This document shows positions 7,901 to 13,627 of a DNA stretch of 13,627 nucleotides, one piece after another. The notes under the pieces are model-generated. The model saw only the letters and a program-made list of their open reading frames with translations, was not told where the DNA came from and did no database searches. The position numbers and the translations under genes are program-made. Positions within the stretch are counted from its first letter, which is position 1. Each line of letters begins with the position of its first letter. Source of the DNA: Chthonomonadaceae bacterium (lineage in GTDB: Bacteria > Armatimonadota > Chthonomonadetes > Chthonomonadales > Chthonomonadaceae); contig JACMPS010000230.1 of assembly GCA_014377395.1 (NCBI GenBank), positions 1 to 13,627 on the forward strand. The letters are read 5' to 3'.

Positions 7901-8425
7901 AAACAGAGCGCGGGTTACATTTTCGTTTACTCCGAAGAGGGCAAAGGCACGACAATTAAGATTTATCTGCCGCGTGTCTCCGAAATTCTTCCCGCCGCCC
8001 AGGAAAAAGCGACAACGGGGGTTGAAGGCGGCGGGACGGAAACGCTTCTCGTCGTAGAAGATGAGCAGCTGGTTCGCGAGATCACGATAAAGACTCTTCA
8101 GCGACACGGCTATACGGTGCTGGAAGCGGAAAATGGAGAGGTTGCCCTGCGTGTCGTCCAAGACTACAAGGGCAGAATTGATCTTGTCGTCACCGATGCG
8201 ATCATGCCTGTGATGAACGGAAAAGAACTGGCGGATCGGCTCAAAGTCGTTCTTCCCGGTATTCCCGTGATGTACGTTTCCGGTTACACGGAGGAAGTGA
8301 CTTCCGTTCAGGGAATTATGCCGGAAGGAACTTTCTTTTTGCAGAAGCCCTTTACGGCAAGCGGTCTGGCAAGCAAAGTACGTCAGGTTTTAGAGGCGGC
8401 TTCCGTCGGTTTGTCCCTGATGTGA
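4901..8425 (+). CDS. Soluble hybrid histidine kinase with six PAS-type modules and a receiver
   Basis: Sensor of a phosphorelay with 1174 residues. Approximate modules: PAS 28-148, PAS 158-277, PAS 279-398, an unusual PAS-like unit 404-528, PAS 535-658, PAS 660-782. The transmitter follows: HisKA with GGIAHDFNN and phosphoacceptor His807; HATPase with the N-box NLVVNARDAL (Asn919), G1 SDTGTGM (962 onwards), F-box FEPFFTTK (976-983) and G2 GKGTGLGL (986-993). The C-terminal receiver is complete, with acidic pocket EDE (1053-1055), phosphoacceptor Asp1099 (VTDAIMP), Ser1127 and Lys1149. No transmembrane segment or signal peptide is visible, so it should sense a cytoplasmic cue; the cue is unknown. 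Conserved PAS ends (DITKRK, DITDRK) mark the module borders. There is no DNA-binding response regulator next door, so phosphate presumably passes to a distant partner. The ATG at 4901 lacks a Shine-Dalgarno match, but sequence becomes PAS-like within 30 residues. It is convergent with the HEAT-like gene; the 84-base gap holds no clear terminator. Confidence 0.95.
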   Translation: MSASSSPDIFSNFSQIESQSDSLFAPPLQILNAFLKSSEDPLFVVDREGRYLLVGEAGASVFGLEASQMVGKTNAELGFALETIADLNAQTEQVFRTGQSVTGTTMVSTPSGVKIYEHRFSPVFERDEAQNGEVIAMLCSAREITEREQLQEQQRNNERERRLSLNAARIGAWSFDLTTETILWGEGLERLFGLLPGEFDGSPSMFLSLVHPLDRDMVDAEMERSVREDHDFQHEIRVVWPDESVHWILAQGEISRDAEGNPIQLSGIIQDITKRKEVELEHSRLATIVETSEDAIFSITLEGNVMTWNPAAERMFGYKADAMIGESIIVLFPENRREEAPVILNRLKQGEQIALHETVHQRADRTLLDVSVTISPMRNDMERIMGASVIARDVSQRKQHEREIESIMSGAQCLLWSAEILDTEHPFYLHWIFRIADEKAAQRFLPLSLLEKETYSDAWYRCRLPEDRDACDRLGAAAIRAGKSYAQEFRCQGQDGKIHWVREEVRIETLKAGKHWRAVAVCTEISSQKQMEADLRESEARARFLADSIPHLVWTTQPNGTIDYFNRRCVEYTGATLEELFGWGWEHVIHPEDYPGLLKVYLVGMKTGTAFEHQFRIKRFDDEYRWHQGRVLPRRDEKGELVRWYGTSTDIDDFIKAESSLRESEQRLQAALHAGAMGIWEWNMITDALLWSSETERLFGIEEGTFEGTYGAYQAFLHPEDRELVRDSIKKAVEHRIIFEHEHRILLKDGTLRWVSGKGRAYYNREGQAVRMLGTVADITDRKRLESQYLQSQKMEGIGRLAGGIAHDFNNLLSVILGYAEMTEMEIGEGSDLLLNIHNIQTAATRAAKLTAQLLAFARRQVSEARIIQPNEVISEMQPMLKPLIREDITLTFSLSEGAGSVKADPTQIEQIIVNLVVNARDALPRGGRIIIQTESLLLAEHYLQEQMQITPGDYVLLSVSDTGTGMTEEVKNRLFEPFFTTKDVGKGTGLGLATVYGIVKQSAGYIFVYSEEGKGTTIKIYLPRVSEILPAAQEKATTGVEGGGTETLLVVEDEQLVREITIKTLQRHGYTVLEAENGEVALRVVQDYKGRIDLVVTDAIMPVMNGKELADRLKVVLPGIPVMYVSGYTEEVTSVQGIMPEGTFFLQKPFTASGLASKVRQVLEAASVGLSLM

Positions 8426-8509
8426 GATCAGAGGCGTGGAGAGACAAGCGGGTTCAGTATTGAGGAAAGAGCAGGGAGAAAAGGCGGCTATGCAGTGGTC
8501 CCTCTTTTC

Positions 8510-9643
8510 TTAGTCGTCCCTGCCTGTAGGACGGAGCAATTGAACCGTGTCGGCTTCTTCAAGACGATTGACGACGGGGCGGAGCAAAGTCTGAGGCAGG
8601 ACGGGAGCCTCGGAGCCGCGCAACAAGGTGGCTTTTTCGGTTTCGCGTAGAATCCTCTCACGGATGACTTCCAGCACCGCTTCCGCCCGCTCAGTATTTC
8701 TCAATGCTCGCGTGACGGGCGAGTCAACGAACCTCTCCAGCGGCTTTATCGCGCCTGCATTGCCGACTTTCTCCAGAGCGTCGAGAAGCAATCCTTCCAG
8801 AGCGATCCCCTCCGTTGTGAGCGCAGGTGCATCCGCCAGAAAGAGGCGACACAAATTCGGCACGGCGTCCGTGTCGAGAGTTCCGTAATGCGCGTGAGTG
8901 AGAGAGGGCAACGTGCGTGCCAAAGCCCCCTTTCCTACATTCGCAAAGAAGTCCCGATTTTGTGACGCAGACAGCAAAGCGGAAACGCCCTCCGTCGCCC
9001 CCAGACGCCCCAATGCCCGTGCCGCTTCTTCGCGTATTTCTCGGTTGTGCCTCTCGTTTCGGACAATGCTGTACACCCCGTAAAACGGCGCAAAAAACGC
9101 ATTGAGGAGAAAGCCGCCTGAAGATAGATAGAGCAATTCGACGAGGCGAGCGGTAAAGGAGGAGTACGGCGGTTGCCACGCTCCTTCGCCAATGATCGCT
9201 CCTCCAAAAAAGGCGCCTATGCACAGAAAGATCGAGCCAAAGAACCAGACCAATGTACTCAGTACACCCGTGACAAACGCTCCCTCGAAGGGTGCGTTCG
9301 CACCGCTTACGCCCCCCCGCACCAGCACACTGAGATTTTCCGCCGTGACCTGTTTTTCGCTCTGGGTGAGGGTGGCTCGACCGGATGCCCAACACGCCAG
9401 CACCCGTTCACGCCACTGTTTTGTCGTCCCATGAACGAGCAAATCGTGCAGTCGTAACCATGCATCTTCGCCGGGACGCGACGCCCCAAAGCGGAACCGC
9501 ACCTGCCGCAGGAATTCTGCGTGCCTCGGCGCGTGTTTGGCACGAGGCGGCGTCAACTCTTTGAGGTGGCGAAAGACACGTCCTAACTCCTCCGAGGTAG
9601 GATCTTCATGCAGAACAGGTTTCGGGTCTGAAAGGGTGTTCAT
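8510..9643 (-). CDS. Membrane protein with HEAT-like helical repeats, unknown function
   Basis: I do not recognise a named family. From the ATG at 9643 the protein has 377 residues. A hydrophilic N-terminal region, about 1-120, is rich in Arg and His. Two long hydrophobic stretches follow (about 123-151 and 168-194), probably a membrane hairpin. Next come paired helices of HEAT/armadillo type (for example REEAARALGRLGATEGVSALL, about 203-223, and LLLDALEKVGNAGAIKPLERF, about 285-305). The tail has three LLR motifs (340-342, 353-355, 369-371), two of them continued by Pro. Such repeats usually bind proteins, so a membrane scaffold is a reasonable inference. The frame can be extended to a GTG at 9730 (406 residues), but the ATG is preferred because the added segment looks non-coding and a TATACT box sits just upstream of the ATG. 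It is transcribed divergently from mfd; no functional link is shown. Confidence 0.72.
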   Translation of the reverse strand: MNTLSDPKPVLHEDPTSEELGRVFRHLKELTPPRAKHAPRHAEFLRQVRFRFGASRPGEDAWLRLHDLLVHGTTKQWRERVLACWASGRATLTQSEKQVTAENLSVLVRGGVSGANAPFEGAFVTGVLSTLVWFFGSIFLCIGAFFGGAIIGEGAWQPPYSSFTARLVELLYLSSGGFLLNAFFAPFYGVYSIVRNERHNREIREEAARALGRLGATEGVSALLSASQNRDFFANVGKGALARTLPSLTHAHYGTLDTDAVPNLCRLFLADAPALTTEGIALEGLLLDALEKVGNAGAIKPLERFVDSPVTRALRNTERAEAVLEVIRERILRETEKATLLRGSEAPVLPQTLLRPVVNRLEEADTVQLLRPTGRDD

Positions 9644-9650
9644 TGTCTTT

Positions 9651-9656
9651 AGTATA
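9651..9656 (-). promoter_or_regulatory. TATACT box placed for a leaderless transcript of the HEAT-like gene
   Basis: On the minus strand TATACT ends 7 bases before the ATG at 9643, so transcription from it would start at or next to the A of the start codon. The -35 candidate (CGTTTT at 17 bases) is poor. Between the two lies CCCC-GGTTAA-GGGG (9658-9671 on the plus strand), a small inverted repeat in an operator-like position. Confidence 0.35.
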
Positions 9657-9740
9657 CCCCCGGTTAAGGGGAGAAAACGTTCTCTGTCGAATGTCGGGAA
9701 GAGAAGGAAAACTTCCTTTTCAGGTTGCACTCAATGCCCA

Positions 9741-9840
9741 AGATTTTCTTCCTTCACCGATCCTTACTCCCATTTCAACGCTTCCTCCCTGACGAGGAAC
9801 TCTCTTCCTCAACACCTCTTTCCCCTGCAACCGTCTTCAT
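9741..9840 (+). other. C-rich, G-poor stretch in the divergent gap, rut-like
   Basis: This 100-base stretch contains 40 C and only 9 G on the plus strand and has no coding potential I trust. High C with very low G is the signature of Rho-loading sites. It lies upstream of the mfd TATAAT box, so it would act only on plus-strand RNA arriving from further left, that is, antisense to the HEAT-like gene. It accounts for the middle of the 340-base gene-free gap 9644-9983; the rest holds the promoters and the hairpin listed separately. Confidence 0.3.
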
Positions 9841-9860
9841 CGTTTCGTCGTAGAAAGAGG

Positions 9861-9866
9861 TATAAT
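9861..9866 (+). promoter_or_regulatory. TATAAT -10 box for mfd
   Basis: A perfect TATAAT lies 118 bases before the mfd start, with a predicted transcript start near 9873. No good -35 hexamer is found 16-18 bases upstream and there is no extended TGn motif, so activity may need an activator or another sigma contact. The leader would be about 110 nucleotides long and include a hairpin at 9895-9935. Confidence 0.45.
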
Positions 9867-9894
9867 CAAATCCTAACTCTATAGAATTCACTCA

Positions 9895-9935
9895 CCGGAA
9901 TCCCCTTGCATTGCCATTACAAAAAGGGATTTCGG
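9895..9935 (+). promoter_or_regulatory. Leader hairpin followed by a short T-run, before mfd
   Basis: CCGGAATCCC (9895-9904) pairs with GGGATTTCGG (9926-9935) over 10 positions, one of them G-U, around a 21-base loop. It is followed directly by TCTTTTGG. In the predicted mfd leader this could act as a weak attenuator or as a structured 5' end. The T-run is short and the loop long, so efficient termination is doubtful. No known riboswitch pattern is recognised. Confidence 0.35.
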
Positions 9936-9983
9936 TCTTTTGGCGTGTCTTAGACTCACGCAAATCAAACGGAAATTACTTTT

Positions 9984-12900
9984 ATGTCGTTACTCAATCT
10001 CACCAAACTCGTGGACAACCTGCCGGAGTTCACCGCCCTCACCAAAGCCCTCACTCACAAAACGCCGCACCCGGTCATGCTCGAAGGGATCGCCAACCCC
10101 GTCAAAGGCTTTGCGCTCACCCGGCTTTTCGCACAGTTGAATCGTCCCATTTTCGTGTTGACCTACAATCAGGAAGCCGCGCAACGTCTGTGGGAAGACC
10201 TCACACGCTACGGGATCCACGAGGACGATCTGGCGGTTTTGCCTGCCGCACAAAGCGTTTTTCTGGAAGGTGACGTGACCGATTACCGCGCTATCGGAGA
10301 GCGAATCGGGGCGTTGCAGATGTTGGCACGAGAGCGACCCGGCATTGTGATCGGTACGATTGAGGCGGTACTCCAGAAGACCGCTCCGCCCGAAGACCTG
10401 CTTCACTATGTCTTTACCCTGGAGGCGAACACGGAAATTGATCTCGATGACACCGTGACTCTCCTTGTGCAAATAGGGTATGACGCTTCAACCACCGTCA
10501 CACGTCCCGGCGAATTCAGCCGACGTGGGGGCATTCTCGATGTGTTTCCCGGTGCTGCGAGTGAGCCTGTCCGCATCGAACTCTTCGGAGATGAGATTGA
10601 GAGCATTCGCCCTTTCGATGTCGTGACACAGCGTAGCACCGGAAAACGCGCATCTGTAGAGATCACACCTGCCCGCGAACTCAGGCTGACTGAAGCCCGT
10701 GTCACCCGCGCCCTTACCTCGATCCGAAAGCAATTCGCCGTCCGCAAAGCCGAACTCGCAAAGGAAGGCGGAACCCTCTCCCGCGAAGCCATCGAGAGAC
10801 TTACCGACCACATCGAAAGCGACCTCTCCGATCTTGAACAACGCGCTTATTTCACGGGACTGGAGCAGTATCTTCCTTATTTGCTGGGCGAGCCTAACTA
10901 CACCGCACTCGATTATATGCGCCCGGAAACAGTCGTTCTCGTGGACGAAACCGGGCAGGTGCATGACCACTTTGTGCGCTCGTCGAGCGATGCCCAGACA
11001 AACCGCGAACACCTTTACAAGCGCGGCGAGACCCTTGATCTTGTGCCGCACGTCATTCCGTTTGAAAGGGCGAGAGAGCGCATCAAGACTCACCCTATCC
11101 TGCTCCTCTCCCTTTTGGGCAGGCGACTGGAAGGCATTGTTCCGATCAAGACCTTCGGGGTGAACTCCGTGCAAATGGACTCGTATCGGGGCAGACTTTC
11201 CGCCCTTGCCGACGACATGACCACATGGTTGGACAACAACTGCCGCGTCGTTCTCGTCTCCGATTCGCCGCACCGTGTCCGGGAGATTGCGGCGGAACTC
11301 AAACTCCCGCTTCAGCCCCGCGACAAGCACCCCGAAGACGGCCCCGGTCTTTATGTGCTGGACGGGCGACTGCGTGCCGGCTTTAAGGTGACGGAATTGC
11401 GCCTTTACGTTCTCACTGACGCAGAACTTTTCGGGGCGGTACGCCCTGCGGTTTCGCGGCGCAAAGTTGCGGGCGGCATCGCGATTTCGTCGGTTCTTGA
11501 TCTCAAGGAATTGGATCATGTGGTTCACATTCATCATGGCGTGGGCGTTTACCGGGGTCTTGTGAAGCGCAAAGTCGAGGGAAACGAGCGTGATTATCTG
11601 CTTGTCGAGTATTCCGGCGGGGATCGTCTTTTCGTTCCTGCCGATCAGATAGACCGGGTTCAACGCTACATCGGTACGGACGGCAACCCGCCTCAGATCA
11701 ACAAAATCGGCGGGCAGGAGTGGCAACGCGCGAAGCGCAAGGTGACGGAGCAGGCGAAACAAATGGCGGGCGAGTTGATCCGACTTTATGCCGCCCGGCA
11801 ATCCGCACAGCGCCCCTCCTATGGCACGGACACAAACTGGCAGGATGAGATGGAGGAAGCCTTCCCCTATCAGGAAACTCGTGACCAAATGCGGGCGATC
11901 AATGATGTGAAACGGGACTTAGAATCTGAGAGACCGATGGACAGGCTGATTTGTGGTGACGTGGGATTTGGGAAAACTGAGGTGGCATTAAGGGGAACCT
12001 TCAAGGTGGTGACGGGCGGCAAGCAGGTCGCTATTCTCTGTCCGACAACGGTGCTGGCGGCGCAACATTTCACGTCGTTCACCGAGCGATTTGCGGCGTA
12101 TCCGCTTCGCATCGAGTTGCTGTCCCGGTTTCGCACTCCGCAACAGCAGAAGAAAACCATTGCGGGCTTAAAGGACGGTTCGGTGGATATTGTAATCGGT
12201 ACGCACAGGTTGCTGTCGAAGGATGTGCAGTTCTCCAATTTAGGGTTGGTAGTCGTGGACGAAGAGCAGAGATTCGGCGTGAGTCACAAAGAGAAACTCA
12301 AGCAATTACGCACCTCGGTAGACGTTCTCACGCTTTCCGCAACGCCGATTCCGCGTACCCTTTCGCTTGCACTTTCGGGGTTGCGCGACATGAGCGTAAT
12401 CGAGGAGGCTCCGCCCGGTCGTCTCCCTGTCCTCACCTATGTGCGCGAATATGATGAAGACCTTGTGCGCGATGCGATCCAACGTGAAATCGAGCGGCAG
12501 GGGCAGGTTTATTTCATTCATAACAAAGTGGAGAGTATTTACCATGTGGCGGAGCGAATCCGCAAATTGGTGCCGGAGGCACGTATCGCTGTCGGTCACG
12601 GGCAGATGCCGACAGACGAACTCGAAAGCGTGATGGCGGAGTTTTATCACCACGAAGCGGACATTTTGCTTTGCACGACGATTGTGGAAAACGGTCTTGA
12701 TGTCTCGAACGCGAACACAATCATCCTCGACAATTCAGACCATTTGGGCTTATCTCAAATGTATCAGTTGCGGGGGCGAGTGGGGCGGTCGCCGCGTCAG
12801 GCGTATGCGTACCTGCTGTATCGGCGCAACAAGCAACTTTCGGAGATTGCGGAAAAGCGTCTTGCGTCCATGAAGGAGTTTGCGTCGCTGGGTTCCGGGT

Positions 12901-13517
12901 CAAAGGTGGCGATGCGTGATCTCGAAATCAGAGGGGCGGGCAATCTGCTCGGTGCGGAGCAATCAGGAGCGATGGTGTCGGTTGGCTTTGATCTTTACTG
13001 TCAGTTGATCGCCAATGCCGTGCAGGAGATGAAGGGCGAGGAGGTCATTGAGGATATTTTGCCTGCGATGGACTTGCCGATTACCGCGCACATCCCCAAC
13101 GACTACATACCCGGTGAAGCGGAACGCATTTACTTTTACAAGCGCATGAGCGGGGTGCGTCAGGTGTCGGAGATCGAAGCGTTGCAGTCGGAACTGGAAG
13201 ACCGGTTTGGTGATCCGCCTCAGCCGGTGTGGGACGCGCTTGCGGTGCTTCGTTTGCGGTTGCGGTGTAAGGAGGCGGGCATTGCGTCGGTGCGGGTGGA
13301 GGCGGAGCGTTTGTTCGTGAAGTTGGCGGCTTCGGTTCGGCTTTCCTCCGAAACGCTGAAACTGCTGACGTATGCCTTTAAGGGCATCCAGTTCGCTTCA
13401 GACGGTCTCAATCTTCCGCTCACCTCTCCCAAGATGTTGCCCTTTGTGGAAGAGACGATCAGTTCTCTGGAAAAAGCCCTCGTGTCCAAGCGGGAAACGG
13501 TGGGTGCGCGGCGGTAG
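9984..13517 (+). CDS. mfd: Transcription-repair coupling factor Mfd
   Basis: ATP-driven DNA translocase that pushes or releases RNA polymerase stalled at DNA damage and recruits the UvrABC excision machinery. It has 1177 residues, the usual family length. An N-terminal UvrB-like region is about 1-350 (RPGEFSRRGGILDVFPG segment, 174-190). The RNA-polymerase interaction domain is about 495-570 (DHVVHIHHGVGVYRG, 511-525). RecG-like motor motifs follow: Walker A GDVGFGKTEV (658-667), DEEQRFGV (759-766), SATPIPRT (785-792), TTIVENGLDVSNANT (898-912) and QLRGRVGRS (928-936). The C-terminal autoinhibitory D7 domain is about 1030-1160. All motor motifs are intact. The ATG at 9984 has no Shine-Dalgarno match, but the N terminus aligns with the family start (LLNLTKLVDNLPEF). 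Expression is probably from the TATAAT box at 9861. C exceeds G in the first part of the gene and G exceeds C in the last part. Confidence 0.98.
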   Translation: MSLLNLTKLVDNLPEFTALTKALTHKTPHPVMLEGIANPVKGFALTRLFAQLNRPIFVLTYNQEAAQRLWEDLTRYGIHEDDLAVLPAAQSVFLEGDVTDYRAIGERIGALQMLARERPGIVIGTIEAVLQKTAPPEDLLHYVFTLEANTEIDLDDTVTLLVQIGYDASTTVTRPGEFSRRGGILDVFPGAASEPVRIELFGDEIESIRPFDVVTQRSTGKRASVEITPARELRLTEARVTRALTSIRKQFAVRKAELAKEGGTLSREAIERLTDHIESDLSDLEQRAYFTGLEQYLPYLLGEPNYTALDYMRPETVVLVDETGQVHDHFVRSSSDAQTNREHLYKRGETLDLVPHVIPFERARERIKTHPILLLSLLGRRLEGIVPIKTFGVNSVQMDSYRGRLSALADDMTTWLDNNCRVVLVSDSPHRVREIAAELKLPLQPRDKHPEDGPGLYVLDGRLRAGFKVTELRLYVLTDAELFGAVRPAVSRRKVAGGIAISSVLDLKELDHVVHIHHGVGVYRGLVKRKVEGNERDYLLVEYSGGDRLFVPADQIDRVQRYIGTDGNPPQINKIGGQEWQRAKRKVTEQAKQMAGELIRLYAARQSAQRPSYGTDTNWQDEMEEAFPYQETRDQMRAINDVKRDLESERPMDRLICGDVGFGKTEVALRGTFKVVTGGKQVAILCPTTVLAAQHFTSFTERFAAYPLRIELLSRFRTPQQQKKTIAGLKDGSVDIVIGTHRLLSKDVQFSNLGLVVVDEEQRFGVSHKEKLKQLRTSVDVLTLSATPIPRTLSLALSGLRDMSVIEEAPPGRLPVLTYVREYDEDLVRDAIQREIERQGQVYFIHNKVESIYHVAERIRKLVPEARIAVGHGQMPTDELESVMAEFYHHEADILLCTTIVENGLDVSNANTIILDNSDHLGLSQMYQLRGRVGRSPRQAYAYLLYRRNKQLSEIAEKRLASMKEFASLGSGSKVAMRDLEIRGAGNLLGAEQSGAMVSVGFDLYCQLIANAVQEMKGEEVIEDILPAMDLPITAHIPNDYIPGEAERIYFYKRMSGVRQVSEIEALQSELEDRFGDPPQPVWDALAVLRLRLRCKEAGIASVRVEAERLFVKLAASVRLSSETLKLLTYAFKGIQFASDGLNLPLTSPKMLPFVEETISSLEKALVSKRETVGARR

Positions 13518-13519
13518 GG

Positions 13520-13541
13520 TTTGCCCTCACTTTGCCCTCAC
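13520..13541 (+). repeat. Two tandem copies of an 11-mer after mfd
   Basis: TTTGCCCTCAC occurs twice back to back, starting 3 bases after the mfd stop codon. The second copy forms the left end of the palindromic element that follows. Confidence 0.8.
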
Positions 13542-13600
13542 CCCCCAACCCCCCCTCCCTGCCGCCCGCCCCGGCCGGCTAGGGGGAGGGGGAGGCAAAG
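13530..13600. repeat. C/G-rich palindromic element downstream of mfd
   Basis: The ends CTTTGCC (13530-13536) and GGCAAAG (13594-13600) are inverted copies. Inside them CCCCCTCCC (13551-13559) faces GGGAGGGGG (13584-13592), and the centre holds the palindrome CCGGCCGG (13571-13578). The whole can fold into one long imperfect hairpin. No T-run follows, so it is not an ordinary intrinsic terminator, though it could stabilise the mfd 3' end. The CCCTCACCCCCC-type left arm resembles dispersed intergenic repeats I recall from several bacterial genomes. The remaining 27 bases to the window end contain nothing I can name. Confidence 0.6.
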
Positions 13601-13627
13601 CAAAGACACGCGAGGTTGGAGAGGTGA

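Noticed and set aside
8470..8509. Possible terminator between the kinase and the HEAT-like gene (AGGGA...TCCCT then CTTTTCTT)
   Set aside because: The stem is only about 5 bp with a loop of about 20 bases, too weak to call.
9644..9730. N-terminal extension of the HEAT-like protein from a GTG at 9730
   Set aside because: The extra 29 residues do not resemble a signal peptide or a domain, the start is GTG without a ribosome-binding site, and the ATG at 9643 has a well-placed TATACT box upstream.
9943..9961. Small inverted repeat GCGTG/CACGC just before the mfd start
   Set aside because: A 5-bp stem with a 9-base loop is expected by chance at this composition.
10488..11888. Long minus-strand open frame (466 residues) antisense to mfd
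   Set aside because: It covers a strongly conserved part of mfd and shows no family motif, promoter or ribosome-binding site. It is best explained as a by-product of codon bias.

Overview
The window carries six protein-coding genes of ordinary chromosomal character. No rRNA, tRNA, CRISPR array, insertion sequence or phage module is visible. Base composition is moderately GC-rich. The mix of genes (a multi-PAS soluble hybrid kinase, a CPSase-like ATP-grasp protein, an esterase, FtsK, Mfd) and the near absence of Shine-Dalgarno sequences point to a free-living bacterium outside the best-studied phyla. I lean weakly towards Armatimonadota, because one PAS-like module of the kinase resembles modules I recall from that group. 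That is memory, not a search result.

Layout. At 2-1183 (+) lies an ATP-grasp enzyme cut by the left edge. At 1335-2045 (+) lies an alpha/beta-hydrolase esterase with a TTG start and the only strong ribosome-binding site in the window. It converges on ftsK (2173-4626, -). The 124-base gap between them is mostly filled by a 93-base cloverleaf-forming palindromic element (2063-2155). Upstream of ftsK is a near-consensus minus-strand promoter, in a gap shared with a divergent 1174-residue hybrid histidine kinase (4901-8425, +). The kinase converges on a membrane-anchored HEAT-like protein of unknown function (8510-9643, -). A 340-base divergent gap (9644-9983) separates that protein from mfd (9984-13517, +). 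The gap holds a possible leaderless promoter, a C-rich G-poor stretch, a TATAAT box and a leader hairpin. After mfd comes a C/G-rich palindromic element with tandem 11-mers.

The genes do not form one operon: orientation changes at almost every boundary. FtsK (chromosome translocation) and Mfd (rescue of RNA polymerase stalled at lesions) are housekeeping. The kinase has no transmembrane segment and no neighbouring response-regulator gene with an output domain, so its circuit is completed elsewhere. I see no convincing new multi-gene system. The items most worth a second look are the cloverleaf element, the HEAT-like membrane protein with its repeated LLR tail, the architecture of the mfd leader, and the reversal of C/G bias inside mfd.
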